A stretch of 64,000 nucleotides of DNA from Janthinobacterium lividum PAMC 25724 (GCA_000242815.2 AHHB01000037.1:248001-312000), one strand, 5' to 3'. Shown: positions 1 through 8,740, numbered from the stretch's first letter. Made by a program: numbers and translations. Notes: generated by a model not told the origin, from the sequence alone.

Positions 1-702
1 TGGTCGCACCCGCCCATCGACCTTTGGCGCAGAAAATACTACGGTCAGCTGCGGGATCACGGACTTATCTCCATAGATCTCAACAAACGCTGCAATGGAG
101 CGATCCAGAAACATATCTTGCTGGTCGAGCCGAAGCGATCCTAGATAGGTCTCAACTCCTGATGCGTGCTCAAGCAAATAGGCACCAAACCAAACCATTG
201 GATGGACACCAGTCTCAACCTTGAGTTTCATAACCGTGTACGTATACCAGCCTTGTGTCCAGTTGACATGACGGCGCACACTGATGAACGCCCCTTCATA
301 TGATGCCGATTCATAATGTGTGTCCGGTGCTCCATCTGCAGCGCTCAATGGGATCGGACTGGCATCAGTTGACCATCGGGAAAAAATACCCCCTCGCCCA
401 ATCTCCACCCGCCGCTGTTCGAATTTCGTAGGCCAGCCGCCAATATTCGTTTGCACACCACCATAAAATGAGGTCGCTCCTATCTTAAATAGCCCTAGTG
501 GGGCTATATAAAGATCCACAGTATTCGGAACCTCACCGACTATCCTGAAATCCACGCTAATTTCTTGAAAATCGGAAATATCTGATATGCCCTCCCACCA
601 TATATCAAGAAAATGCCATGGATATTGAGGCGGGAAAAATTTTGTCTGTCCACATGCTTGTGTAGACCAGATAAATATTAATAAAGTAAATAATATTTTC
701 AT
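1..702 (-). CDS. Exported protein of unknown function, 3' end outside the window
   Basis: I do not recognise the family. The frame is open from the ATG at 700-702 to the window edge (234 codons, no stop seen). The product starts MKILFTLLIFIWSTQACG, a short hydrophobic signal sequence; the Cys at residue 17 could be a weak lipobox, but the -3 to -1 residues (TQA) are not classical. The mature part is rich in aromatic residues and beta-type segments, with no recognisable motif. A good AGAGGA Shine-Dalgarno lies 5-6 bases before the ATG, and the stop of the C39 exporter gene is only 9 bases upstream, so the two are almost certainly co-transcribed. The context suggests a role in peptide export, modification or self-protection (inference). 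Confidence 0.75.
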   Translation of the reverse strand, partial: MKILFTLLIFIWSTQACGQTKFFPPQYPWHFLDIWWEGISDISDFQEISVDFRIVGEVPNTVDLYIAPLGLFKIGATSFYGGVQTNIGGWPTKFEQRRVEIGRGGIFSRWSTDASPIPLSAADGAPDTHYESASYEGAFISVRRHVNWTQGWYTYTVMKLKVETGVHPMVWFGAYLLEHASGVETYLGSLRLDQQDMFLDRSIAAFVEIYGDKSVIPQLTVVFSAPKVDGRVRP

Positions 703-711
703 ACATTCCTC

Positions 712-2913
712 TTAAGATTCCTCACTACAAAACGACGCAGGTCGATAAAAGTCAGGTTGCCTTTTTGGTGTAGTAATGGTCAATGGGTGCGAAACTATGT
801 CCATCAAAGAAATCACGCGATTTGCCGACGCAATCGTCTCTGGGCGATGAGCAATAATAATTCGCGTCAAATTAAGGTTCTGTATCGCCCTGCTGACAAG
901 ACGCTCGTTTTCCACGTCTAGGTGGCTGGTCGCCTCATCAAGGAATAAGATTTTCGGCCGTGTATACAAAGCCCGAGCAAGTAGTATGCGCTGTTTTTGC
1001 CCACCCGATAAAGCAGCTCCCATATCCCCGACCAAAGAGTTGTATCCCATCGGCATAGCTAGAATTTCATCATGCACCGCGGCCATTTCCGCGCACTTGT
1101 GTATCCATTCTTGATTCGCATCCGCCGCGAAGAAGCTGATGTTTTCAGCAACGGACCCGGCAAACAGTTGGTCTTCTTGCATCACAGCGCCAACAATTTT
1201 TCTGAAATTAGCTTTGCCCAACAGGCGCATCGGTATTCCACCAACAAGGATATCTCCGCTGTATTTCGTATGAATGCCAAGTAGGATCTTGACCAATGTT
1301 GTTTTCCCGCAGCCGGACGGCCCAACAATCGCCACCGACTCGCCCGCGTGAATAATGAGATTGATTCGATCTAACACAGGAGTTTCGCCGGTTCCATAGC
1401 GAAAGACCAAATTTCTGATTTCAATTCGAGGATCCACTAAGTCCATATCATAAGTGGCCAATTGTTCATCCATAGTCATCTCCGGTGCGGCTAAGGCGAT
1501 ATCCGCCAGCCTGGCTCCTTGGATTTGCAACATTTGCAACTCGAAAAATTTATCCACAAGGGCACTGATACGGCTAGAAAATTGCCCTTTATATGATAAA
1601 AAGGCGAATAGCATGCCAACTGAAAATTTCCCATCAATCACCAACAAAGCCCCTAGGCTAAGCACTAATATCGCCTCGATGCCAAATACCAGTGAGTTTC
1701 CCGTGTGGAAGAACAACATGAGACGCTGGGTCCTTAGTCCGGCATTTTTCTGATCCACCACGACATTAAGCCAACGCGCGGCTCGATCCCCCTCTCGACC
1801 GAACAGGCGAATGCTTTGGATGCCGCGGATGGTCTCCATGAACATACTGTGCTGTTTCGCTCCAAACATAATTTCACTCTCCGTGGCCATTCTGAATACC
1901 GCATAAAAGCTGATTCGCAACACGATATATAGCATGATTGCGGTTATGCTGATGGTAGTTAAAAACGGGCTATAGACCAGCATCATGACCAAGGTGCCAA
2001 CGCCCATGATACCGTCCAGTATGGCACCGATGAAACTGGTAGTGAGCGTTCCTTGGATGGCATGAATAGAGTCGAATCGAGAGATTACGTCCCCCATATG
2101 GCGTTTTTCAAAATAACTGATAGGTAACCTAAGCAGGTGCGCAAACAAATTCGCCAGCCACTGCAAATTAAGGGAATTGCTCATCATCAGCACTGCCCAT
2201 CCCCGAGCCGCCTCCGTCAACACATGTATGAACATGAGTAATCCGAATCCCACCGACAACGTGAGCAGCAAATGCCGATCAGCTGTCACGACAGCTTGAT
2301 CAACCACCCATTCATTGAAGAATGGTGCAATCAGCGAGAAAACCTCGAGTGCCACCGCTAGTGAGGTAATCTGTACCAAGGAACGCCTCAGGCCAACGAC
2401 ATTACCCATCATTTCGCGCAGTCGCACATGTTGCCGAACGGTTTGCTTCTTAAACCCAGGAGCGACTGTTAATTCCAGCGCAACGCCGGAGAATTTCTTT
2501 GACACCTGTTCTAACGACAATTTCTTTATGCCTATGGCCGGATCATAGATGACAATACCTTTCTTCCGGACATCCTTTAGAACTACAAAATGATTCATTT
2601 CCCAATGCAAAATACAAGGCGTCTTTAATTGCTTCAGCTCTTCCAATTCCACTCGCAGCGGCCGTGAAACCAACTTTATGGCCGAGGCAATATCAACAAG
2701 TTGCTCTAGATTTGTCCCCTTCAACGACATCGCGAAATTCTGCCGCAGGGATGCCAAGTCCGTGCGATAGCCGTAATAGCTCGCAATCATTGACAGGCAG
2801 GCCAACCCACATTCTGCGCTTTCGGTCTGCAAATGAAGGGGAAGATTTTTTGAAAAACCGAACTGCAGACGTTCGCGCAGATCGATCTTAATTGAATCTG
2901 ATTGCTTAACCAT
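712..2913 (-). CDS. Peptidase C39-containing ABC exporter (double-glycine leader peptidase/transporter)
   Basis: A PCAT-type transporter that cleaves a double-glycine leader and exports the peptide using ATP. The N-terminal C39 peptidase looks active: Gln29, catalytic Cys35 in ECGLACLSM, His108 in NHFVVL and Asp124 in YDPAIG. A six-helix membrane domain follows (about residues 160-450), then the nucleotide-binding domain with Walker A GPSGCGKTT (about residue 531), signature LSGGQ (about 634), Walker B ILFLDEAT (about 656) and the H-loop in IIAHRPE. The length (733 aa) is normal for CvaB-like exporters. It sits downstream of an HlyD-type adaptor and in the same cluster as a GG-leader peptide (8303-8740), its likely substrate. 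The outer-membrane channel is not encoded nearby and may be a host TolC. Confidence 0.96.
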   Translation of the reverse strand: MVKQSDSIKIDLRERLQFGFSKNLPLHLQTESAECGLACLSMIASYYGYRTDLASLRQNFAMSLKGTNLEQLVDIASAIKLVSRPLRVELEELKQLKTPCILHWEMNHFVVLKDVRKKGIVIYDPAIGIKKLSLEQVSKKFSGVALELTVAPGFKKQTVRQHVRLREMMGNVVGLRRSLVQITSLAVALEVFSLIAPFFNEWVVDQAVVTADRHLLLTLSVGFGLLMFIHVLTEAARGWAVLMMSNSLNLQWLANLFAHLLRLPISYFEKRHMGDVISRFDSIHAIQGTLTTSFIGAILDGIMGVGTLVMMLVYSPFLTTISITAIMLYIVLRISFYAVFRMATESEIMFGAKQHSMFMETIRGIQSIRLFGREGDRAARWLNVVVDQKNAGLRTQRLMLFFHTGNSLVFGIEAILVLSLGALLVIDGKFSVGMLFAFLSYKGQFSSRISALVDKFFELQMLQIQGARLADIALAAPEMTMDEQLATYDMDLVDPRIEIRNLVFRYGTGETPVLDRINLIIHAGESVAIVGPSGCGKTTLVKILLGIHTKYSGDILVGGIPMRLLGKANFRKIVGAVMQEDQLFAGSVAENISFFAADANQEWIHKCAEMAAVHDEILAMPMGYNSLVGDMGAALSGGQKQRILLARALYTRPKILFLDEATSHLDVENERLVSRAIQNLNLTRIIIAHRPETIASANRVISLMDIVSHPLTITTPKRQPDFYRPASFCSEES

Positions 2914-3000
2914 TAATTTTCTTTATAAATTTATTAAATGGCAACATAATATTACACTCTAGGAATTTAAAACAACCCATTAAGACGGCATATTAAAAAA

Positions 3001-3954
3001 TCAAAACAACGTACCTTCGGCAGGAGTGCGGATGACCTTCGTTTTATAATCAATTCCACTGAACTCAATGAAACTATCTAAACTCCGTATTGTTCCTAGA
3101 CCGTAAGCACCGCTGAGTCCTGAGCCACAAAACAATGCGTAAAGCCTGGCACTAGATCGCTCAAGTAGGTACCGGCTATGAAATGACCGCTGCGTATCAA
3201 TATCACCATGCCAATGATGGGTAGTCAAAGGTGTATTTTCCGGCTTATATAGATGGTACAACGGTACATTGGCAGGATGAAAAATGTCCCATCCTCGGGT
3301 ATAGGCCCGTACCGATAGGCTTTGTTCCTCCCCATGGAAATAGAGGTAGGGGTCATATGGCACGTCCTCGATAAATCGCCCAGAGCAAAAAATAAATCCT
3401 GCTGCTAGGTGACAGCCTGGCACATGCACTTCGGAAAATTGGTGCCTGCCGCTAAATCGCAAAACGACATTATTCTCGCTAAGGGTAGACTCCGTATGAG
3501 GGCGTAGCACCACTACCGTTTTTGCTTCATATCGCATATACCGAGGAGTACCCCGAACCATTTCAAATGCATAAGGGTAGGTGCTGATGATGGGCCGGCC
3601 GGACTGATCCAGCAGCCTAGCGTACTGCTCACGCAATTCATTATCCCATCCCGGTTCGAAACAAGTATGCGAATCAATTTGCAATAGATAGTCCTCACCA
3701 TCGTACAGCGAAAAAACGAGATTACGCGCCCAGCTAACGCCTAACGTATCTTGCGGATGCAGGTGCGTGTAGCGAACATGCCGGGAGAAGGGAAGTTCAC
3801 CAATGATCCCGCGCTGATCAGATATGTTTTGGTCCACTACGCCAAAACGCAAGAGCTCCGGCGCGCTGGCTCGCGCGACCGCATCGTTTAGAGTGAAGAG
3901 CAGCATAGGATCTTGATATGAAGCGAGACTAATAAATATTTTGTTGTTCTGCAT
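3001..3954 (-). CDS. GlcNAc-transferase-like glycosyltransferase (GT60/Skp1 type)
   Basis: A 317-aa soluble glycosyltransferase resembling the Pfam GlcNAc family (PF11397; CAZy GT60, founded on the Dictyostelium Skp1 GlcNAc-transferase). Supporting features are the start IFISLASYQDP, SWAR at residues 74-77, the metal-site-like IDSH at 93-96, and the C-terminal block around 184-223 with HGEE (207-210) and a GWD motif (221-223). It lies between the HlyD adaptor and the C39 exporter genes, with an AGGT ribosome-binding site before the ATG. The position in a peptide-export operon suggests that it glycosylates the exported peptide, perhaps on the Pro/Thr-rich linker. Family members act on Thr or hydroxyproline; the acceptor and sugar donor here are inference. 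A surface-glycan role cannot be excluded. Confidence 0.78.
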   Translation of the reverse strand: MQNNKIFISLASYQDPMLLFTLNDAVARASAPELLRFGVVDQNISDQRGIIGELPFSRHVRYTHLHPQDTLGVSWARNLVFSLYDGEDYLLQIDSHTCFEPGWDNELREQYARLLDQSGRPIISTYPYAFEMVRGTPRYMRYEAKTVVVLRPHTESTLSENNVVLRFSGRHQFSEVHVPGCHLAAGFIFCSGRFIEDVPYDPYLYFHGEEQSLSVRAYTRGWDIFHPANVPLYHLYKPENTPLTTHHWHGDIDTQRSFHSRYLLERSSARLYALFCGSGLSGAYGLGTIRSLDSFIEFSGIDYKTKVIRTPAEGTLF

Positions 3955-4030
3955 TTATACCTGCTTTATGTCAATTAACCAGAAATGCCAGGTGCGGCGA
4001 AGGCACGGCACCCTAAATAACGATATTTTT

Positions 4031-5260
4031 TCAACTCAGAATGTTAAGCGGTTCGAGCACCCATTCGTATAATTTTCTGTTTTCCAATAAAACATCGGCT
4101 TCAAGCTGCATCCCTTCTTGCAATTCAAATTTTCGTCCATATGCTGCTACTTGTTGCATATCTAGTTTTATCGCTACCCTGTAAAAATTTTCTGGATTGG
4201 CACCTGACATTTGCAATTCGCCGGGGGACAACGCGGCCCGAGCAATGCTCAGGATATGGCCGCTATGCTGGCCAAACTTTTGATACGGAAAGGATTGGTA
4301 GCGCAACAATACCTCCCCCCCTTCTCGCATAAATCCGATCGCCCGGGTCGGCACATAAAGATAGGCGACAAACCGCGCATTATGCGGAATCTCGCTTAGT
4401 AGTGGTACGGAAGTGGTGACTGTCTGCCCCACTTCCGCCAGCACGGCGGTAGCTCGGCCATCCTGCATGGCGGTGACGGTCACCTCACGACGCGCTTCGT
4501 TTTCATAGTTCTCCTCTTCAAGCGAAGCAATATTGCGATGAATTACCGATAACTCGTTTTGGGCTTGCAACGGTAAATTCTTCAACTCGCTCTCAGCGGC
4601 CATAATCTCCCTGCGCACGGTCCCCATCTGTCGCTTAAGGGTCTGCAGTCGCGATTGCTGATCCAAGTTATCTTGTTCTTTTTCCTCAAGCTGTGCCGCT
4701 GCGACGTATTTTTCGCGGGCAAGGTTACGGAAGCGAGTAAGTGCCACATCATTCAACGCTAAATGCCGGCTTTGAATGCCCACCTCGATCTGCAAACTGT
4801 TAAATTCGGACTCAAAGTTGGCGATTTTTTTACGTAAAGCAAATTCCTGCTCCTCTAGCACCTTCTTTTGCGTGGTCAATTCCGCCCGATAACTGCTGCG
4901 CTTGTTCTCTATCTGCGCTCCTATCGCCGACTGGGTCTCGCCTTTCATACTGTTTCGTTCAACGGAGATCACATATAGCGGCTGCCCTGCAGAAATGGAT
5001 TGCCCTTCCCGCACGAGCTTTTTTTTGACAACGCCTGTCACCGGAGAATAGATCTTTACCAGTCCCTCCGAGAGAGCGATCTGACCGGCGACATGTTCCT
5101 TGCGGGTATAGTCACCGAGGAAAAGAAAGGTGATCAAAGCTGCGGCGATACCGAGCGCGCCGCAGGCGAAAAAAGTGGTCGACAATGGATATGCAAGAAA
5201 GATGTCGCCCAACCATTGATTTTTTTGGGCGTCAAGCGCCTCGTGTCGAAACAGCGTCAT
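4031..5260 (-). CDS. HlyD-family membrane fusion protein of a type I peptide exporter
   Basis: A 409-aa periplasmic adaptor linking the inner-membrane ABC exporter to an outer-membrane channel. It has a short cytoplasmic N-terminus, one transmembrane helix (about residues 28-50), a lipoyl/barrel half-motif (HVAGQIALSEGLVKIYSPV), a long charged coiled-coil hairpin (about 120-265), and then the second barrel half and a beta-barrel region. This is the CvaA-like arrangement found with C39 exporters. The ATG at 5260 was kept because the membrane anchor begins within 30 residues; no strong Shine-Dalgarno is visible. It is followed by the glycosyltransferase and exporter genes on the same strand. 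Confidence 0.93.
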   Translation of the reverse strand: MTLFRHEALDAQKNQWLGDIFLAYPLSTTFFACGALGIAAALITFLFLGDYTRKEHVAGQIALSEGLVKIYSPVTGVVKKKLVREGQSISAGQPLYVISVERNSMKGETQSAIGAQIENKRSSYRAELTTQKKVLEEQEFALRKKIANFESEFNSLQIEVGIQSRHLALNDVALTRFRNLAREKYVAAAQLEEKEQDNLDQQSRLQTLKRQMGTVRREIMAAESELKNLPLQAQNELSVIHRNIASLEEENYENEARREVTVTAMQDGRATAVLAEVGQTVTTSVPLLSEIPHNARFVAYLYVPTRAIGFMREGGEVLLRYQSFPYQKFGQHSGHILSIARAALSPGELQMSGANPENFYRVAIKLDMQQVAAYGRKFELQEGMQLEADVLLENRKLYEWVLEPLNILS

Positions 5261-5723
5261 AAATTGATGTAATAAACCGTCATGTTATTTATAATTCCGG
5301 AACCGGCGCGACGCGAGAGGCTTCCAGCATTCCCATCGGTTCGCTCACTGCGCACCCGAACAAGTTTCCGCAGCACAATCCAGAAATATATCTTCGCTAC
5401 TCCACCCGGAGATAGCCTAAGCGCCCGGCCTATCGCCGCAGTAGCACTTCTGCCCAGGCCCAGTCAGCTGATCGACTTTGCCGTCCAGCTGCCACTCAAT
5501 GATGCCAAAGTAGTGAGCCTGTCGCTGGCACTGCTATGTTGCGTTGATAAAAAACGACTACACACCATGCCCCGCAGGGATGGTCTACTCCTAGTCAGCA
5601 TGCATAGCGGTCCGGTCCCAAAACCTGCGTTAGTCCAGTGTCAATGATGGCCAGGGTTGGAATGGCAGAACGCGGGAACTCGGTGGAGATCAATTCAGAG
5701 AAAACAGTTTCGCGTCGGCATTC
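5261..5723. other. No intact gene; apparent decayed DNA
   Basis: There is no convincing reading frame here. A 121-codon plus-strand frame (5282-5647) lacks a ribosome-binding site and any recognisable motif. On the minus strand the frames carry several stops. The stretch continues the degenerate segment to its right and probably represents scrambled remnants of former genes between the two intact parts of the peptide cluster. Confidence 0.4.
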
Positions 5724-6207
5724 TTACATATACGCACCCCAGCCTTCTGCGAATGATCGCTCACCCCGCAGATCAACGGCGTCCGCCCTATGATTTTTAG
5801 CATGCATCCGTTTACCATCACCCTGCGCCCACTTCCAGCGTTCCGAACCGCCATAATGGTCGGCATAACCGGTCACGTTCTTTAAGCGCTCCAGTTCGGC
5901 GGCTGAGTCGAAATCACCGGACTCAGTGATGTATACGCACGAATCGAGCAAGTGTTGGCTGAATCGCTCGAAGTTGCCACCGACCGCGCGAAACGACGGG
6001 TTATCGGATATGACCTGCCTGTTTATCCAAACGATTCTTAGCGCCGGCGCGGGATATAACGGGATCAGCACGCTGTGCGCTCCGAGTACGCGCAGTTCCA
6101 CGCGGGCGTATACTATTTTTGACAACATACCGACTAAAAATAATTCCTGAATGCAATCCTTCGTCGCCGATGCCAATCAAGTCTAGTATTTCGTTGAGGT
6201 TATACAT
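5724..6207 (-). pseudogene. Frameshifted remnant with an OmpA-like C-terminal signature
   Basis: Two overlapping minus-strand frames appear to be pieces of one gene. The first starts at 6207 (MYNLNEILDLIGIG...) with no obvious ribosome-binding site. The second continues to a stop at 5724. They can be joined at the A5 run near 6116-6120, where one base would restore the frame. The second part contains NVTGYADHYGGSE, then RADAV and FAEGWG, in the order and rough spacing of an OmpA-like peptidoglycan-binding domain (GYaD..GS, RA.aV, ..GwG), but with deletions and with the conserved core residues lost. The assignment is tentative. It lies between the intact transglutaminase-like and HlyD genes. 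Confidence 0.4.
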
Positions 6208-6245
6208 TGTATTCTAATTTATATTACTTCTTACCAAGCGGAAAT

Positions 6246-8093
6246 TCATCCGATGACGATCTGTGCCTTTATATCCTTAATCAAATTATCTAGGACTTTC
6301 CGGATGGCTTTGAAGTCCTCCCGTGTGCATATCGACCTATTACGATGAAAACTGAGAGTGCGTGTTACAAAAACAACGTTGTCACGCCTATCGAAGGTTG
6401 ACACATAGTCGAAGCTCTCATCATGCACCTCTAACGGCTTTGGGATACCTATAATACGAATGGTTGGCGAAAATACGAACTCGGATTTCTCATCATATGA
6501 AGCGTTCAAACAGAAATAGGACTGGGTACGGTTTTGTTCCGCAGCCGCAGAAAAAACCCAGCCAGCAACGCCAGAAATTAGGCTACTGAAGGTGGGAATA
6601 CCTGTCGGGCCTGGTAAGTTAGCGAAATTTGATATATTTCCCACGAGACTAAAATGGTAAACCCCATCATTATTTTCGAACTTCCCGGGTACAAACTCGC
6701 CACTTCCATTTAATCCATATGCCAGCAACACGCGCTCTGCCATCATGCTTTTTTCTGCGGCATTCATATTGCGCTGGTTATAACGTGCCGCAGCGCCCCC
6801 CCAACCCGTTATGGATTCGGCGTCCGTAAATTTTGCCGAGCCGTTCTTGTCGATATTAAAAGTAGATGTACGTAAGCTTTTGTGTGGCTGTGCCGGTGGT
6901 GTATGCCCGATATGTCCAATTTTGGTTAGCACAGTCGGCTTGTCCCATTCGTTGAGAGGCAAATACTCCATTGAAAGGGATGGATCTGTAGTGTCAATAT
7001 ACAAATCCAGGCTTGGAATATAGGTAATCGCATGGTTCAACACTCCCAGCGTGGCGGCAGTCGGAAGCGTGTAAGCATTTCCCGCATTGATCAGTGCTGT
7101 CGTACTGTCGATCCCTACTGCCATCAGCATGCTTTCAAGAAGTAATGCATGATCTTTGCAATCACCATAGCGGTTGCCTAATACCGTATCTGCAGCATGC
7201 GGCACAATGCCCCCAGGCCCGACATAGACGGCAACATAGCGGATATTCTGTCGTATCCAGCCAGCCAGTGCGTATGCTTGGGCACGACTCTCAGCAATAC
7301 CGGAAATGATATTATTAGCAAGCTCGACGATTCGCTTGCCTGGTTTTCTCCGTGTGGCGGCGCGCGCCTCGTAAGCGCGCCCCAAGGCGTCATAGCTGAT
7401 AAAGGTGGATACCGCGAGTCGCTTGCCATGGTCAAGGTACGCGACACTATCCTGCTCAAGGCGCTCATTCTCCCCCGGATGAAACCTCCATCGATATACC
7501 AAACGGCCCGGCCGACTGGCGCTTTCGATCACGTCAAAGCCAACGGCGTCGCTATACAATTTCATATTCGCTGGCATGTCATAGCTGACGCTAAATTCCT
7601 TCACGGCATACGTTCCGGCGTAAGTCAAATCGTCGAACTGCCCCGGAAACATGGGCTGCATCCTCCTTTGGCTGTAGCTTAATACCAACTTATCGCCCAC
7701 GGCGACTTCAGGAAAGATGACCACCTTGACTCTGGTATCCTGAAACATTGGAGCATCGCTCGATTGCTTTTCCTGTTGATCCTTAATCTCACCGGCACTC
7801 ACTAACACTCGGCGACCATTTGGCTTTTGCGTATAAGCAGTAGTTATTTTAACGGTATCCAACGTACGATTATAGCTGATAGGATACTGCGCCAATGCGC
7901 GAAGAGCGCGAGCATCCTTCAATAATAAGACGATCGAATGCTCCAACACATAGGTACCATTCGCATTAACCACATAGGATTGCGTCTCTTTCTCGACCAG
8001 CGCTGAAGAGTCGGTGCCATCATCTTTTGCTTGAGCATGCAATGCGGTACAAAAAAAAATAATTGATAATAAATGTCTAAATAAAATATTCAT
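6246..8093 (-). CDS. Exported DUF3857/transglutaminase-like protein
   Basis: A protein of about 615 aa with a signal peptide (MNILFRHLLSIIFFCTALHAQA), an N-terminal DUF3857 beta domain, and a transglutaminase-like core. The papain-type triad is present: Cys in RYGDCKDHALL (about residue 310), His in LNHAITYIP, and Asp in YIDTTDPS. A C-terminal DUF2569/DUF3858-like beta region follows. The enzymatic activity of this family is mostly unknown; the fold can perform protease, amidase or crosslinking chemistry in the periplasm. It is the first gene after the leader-peptide gene, so a role in processing or anchoring the exported peptide is plausible (inference). I preferred the ATG at 8093 because it gives a cleaner signal peptide; an in-frame ATG at 8111 is the alternative. 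Neither has a strong Shine-Dalgarno. Confidence 0.88.
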   Translation of the reverse strand: MNILFRHLLSIIFFCTALHAQAKDDGTDSSALVEKETQSYVVNANGTYVLEHSIVLLLKDARALRALAQYPISYNRTLDTVKITTAYTQKPNGRRVLVSAGEIKDQQEKQSSDAPMFQDTRVKVVIFPEVAVGDKLVLSYSQRRMQPMFPGQFDDLTYAGTYAVKEFSVSYDMPANMKLYSDAVGFDVIESASRPGRLVYRWRFHPGENERLEQDSVAYLDHGKRLAVSTFISYDALGRAYEARAATRRKPGKRIVELANNIISGIAESRAQAYALAGWIRQNIRYVAVYVGPGGIVPHAADTVLGNRYGDCKDHALLLESMLMAVGIDSTTALINAGNAYTLPTAATLGVLNHAITYIPSLDLYIDTTDPSLSMEYLPLNEWDKPTVLTKIGHIGHTPPAQPHKSLRTSTFNIDKNGSAKFTDAESITGWGGAAARYNQRNMNAAEKSMMAERVLLAYGLNGSGEFVPGKFENNDGVYHFSLVGNISNFANLPGPTGIPTFSSLISGVAGWVFSAAAEQNRTQSYFCLNASYDEKSEFVFSPTIRIIGIPKPLEVHDESFDYVSTFDRRDNVVFVTRTLSFHRNRSICTREDFKAIRKVLDNLIKDIKAQIVIG

Positions 8094-8191
8094 GATGCTC
8101 AGATGTGACATTTAACTTATGCCAGTAGCGCGATTCGCTTGTTTTGATCAGCAAAGCGTTCGTTTGGAGTTTTTTTAGGCTATTAAACAAT

Positions 8192-8223
8192 GAAGTCTTG
8201 CCGAGGTTTTTCGACAAGACTTC
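8192..8223. promoter_or_regulatory. Hairpin between the precursor gene and the downstream genes
   Basis: GAAGTCTTG (8192-8200) and CAAGACTTC (8215-8223) form a perfect 9-bp stem, extendable inward by 3 bp across one mismatch, with a short loop. Read on the minus strand it follows the precursor stop by about 80 bases and precedes the next start by about 100. It is followed by ATTGTTTAATA rather than a solid U-run, so it could be a leaky terminator or an RNA-stabilising element that keeps precursor expression higher than expression of the export genes (inference). Confidence 0.55.
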
Positions 8224-8302
8224 GATCTTGCCTGTGAAAGCAGCGACGTTCAGGGCACCTTAATTACACCGAACACAGGAATAAGTGACCCGACTGCTAC
8301 CA

Positions 8303-8740
8303 CTAGCATATGTCGTTTATAATTTTGTCGCCGCCACCACCTTCGCCACCACCGCCGTCGCCACCACCGTCACCCGCACCGTCACCAAAGCCTCCACCCG
8401 AATCTCCTCCGCCTTCGTTACTGGCGTAATACGGACCTGCTGGCTCCTGTGGCGGTGGTGGTGGTGGTGGTGGCGGAGGAGGTGTCGTTGGTGCCGGGGT
8501 CGGCGCAGGTTTAGCGCAGAAAACGCCAGCTGCAGCACCTGCCGTCGCCTGGCTAGTGCCATTGCCACCAGCAAAGCCTACTGCCGCTCCAGCCACGGCA
8601 CCGCATGCGGCGCCTACTGACGAACCTCCGCTTGCAGCATAACCTGCTGCGCCGCCTGCGATTGTGCCGGCAGCTCCGCCGCCAACGCCGGGGCCACCAC
8701 CACTCACGTGAGAAAGTTCATTCTTCTCAATAATTCTCAT
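8303..8740 (-). CDS. Double-glycine leader peptide precursor with Gly/Ala, polyproline and Gly/Asp segments
   Basis: A 145-aa predicted secreted peptide precursor. Residues 1-15 (MRIIEKNELSHVSGG) match the double-glycine leader pattern (ELs.VsGG), with cleavage expected after Gly15. The core has a Gly/Ala-rich membrane-like segment (16-77) with small-xxx-small spacing as in class II bacteriocins and microcins, a Pro/Thr linker (78-100) with eleven consecutive prolines (87-97), and an acidic Gly-rich tail (110-138) ending DKIINDIC. Cysteines are at 46, 75 and 145, the last residue. The start is fixed by the leader and by AAAGGTGAG five bases before the ATG. The C39 exporter and HlyD adaptor on the same strand are the expected partners. 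Bacteriocin activity is inference; an adhesive or structural peptide is an alternative. Confidence 0.88.
   Translation of the reverse strand: MRIIEKNELSHVSGGGPGVGGGAAGTIAGGAAGYAASGGSSVGAACGAVAGAAVGFAGGNGTSQATAGAAAGVFCAKPAPTPAPTTPPPPPPPPPPPQEPAGPYYASNEGGGDSGGGFGDGAGDGGGDGGGGEGGGGDKIINDIC

Noticed and set aside
5282..5647. 121-codon plus-strand frame between the HlyD gene and the OmpA-like remnant
   Set aside because: No ribosome-binding site, no motif, opposite to all neighbours; treated as decayed DNA.
8285..8620. Plus-strand frame opposite the leader-peptide gene with Trp and Arg runs
   Set aside because: The runs are the complement of the Pro and Gly codon repeats; the minus frame has the GG leader and ribosome-binding site.
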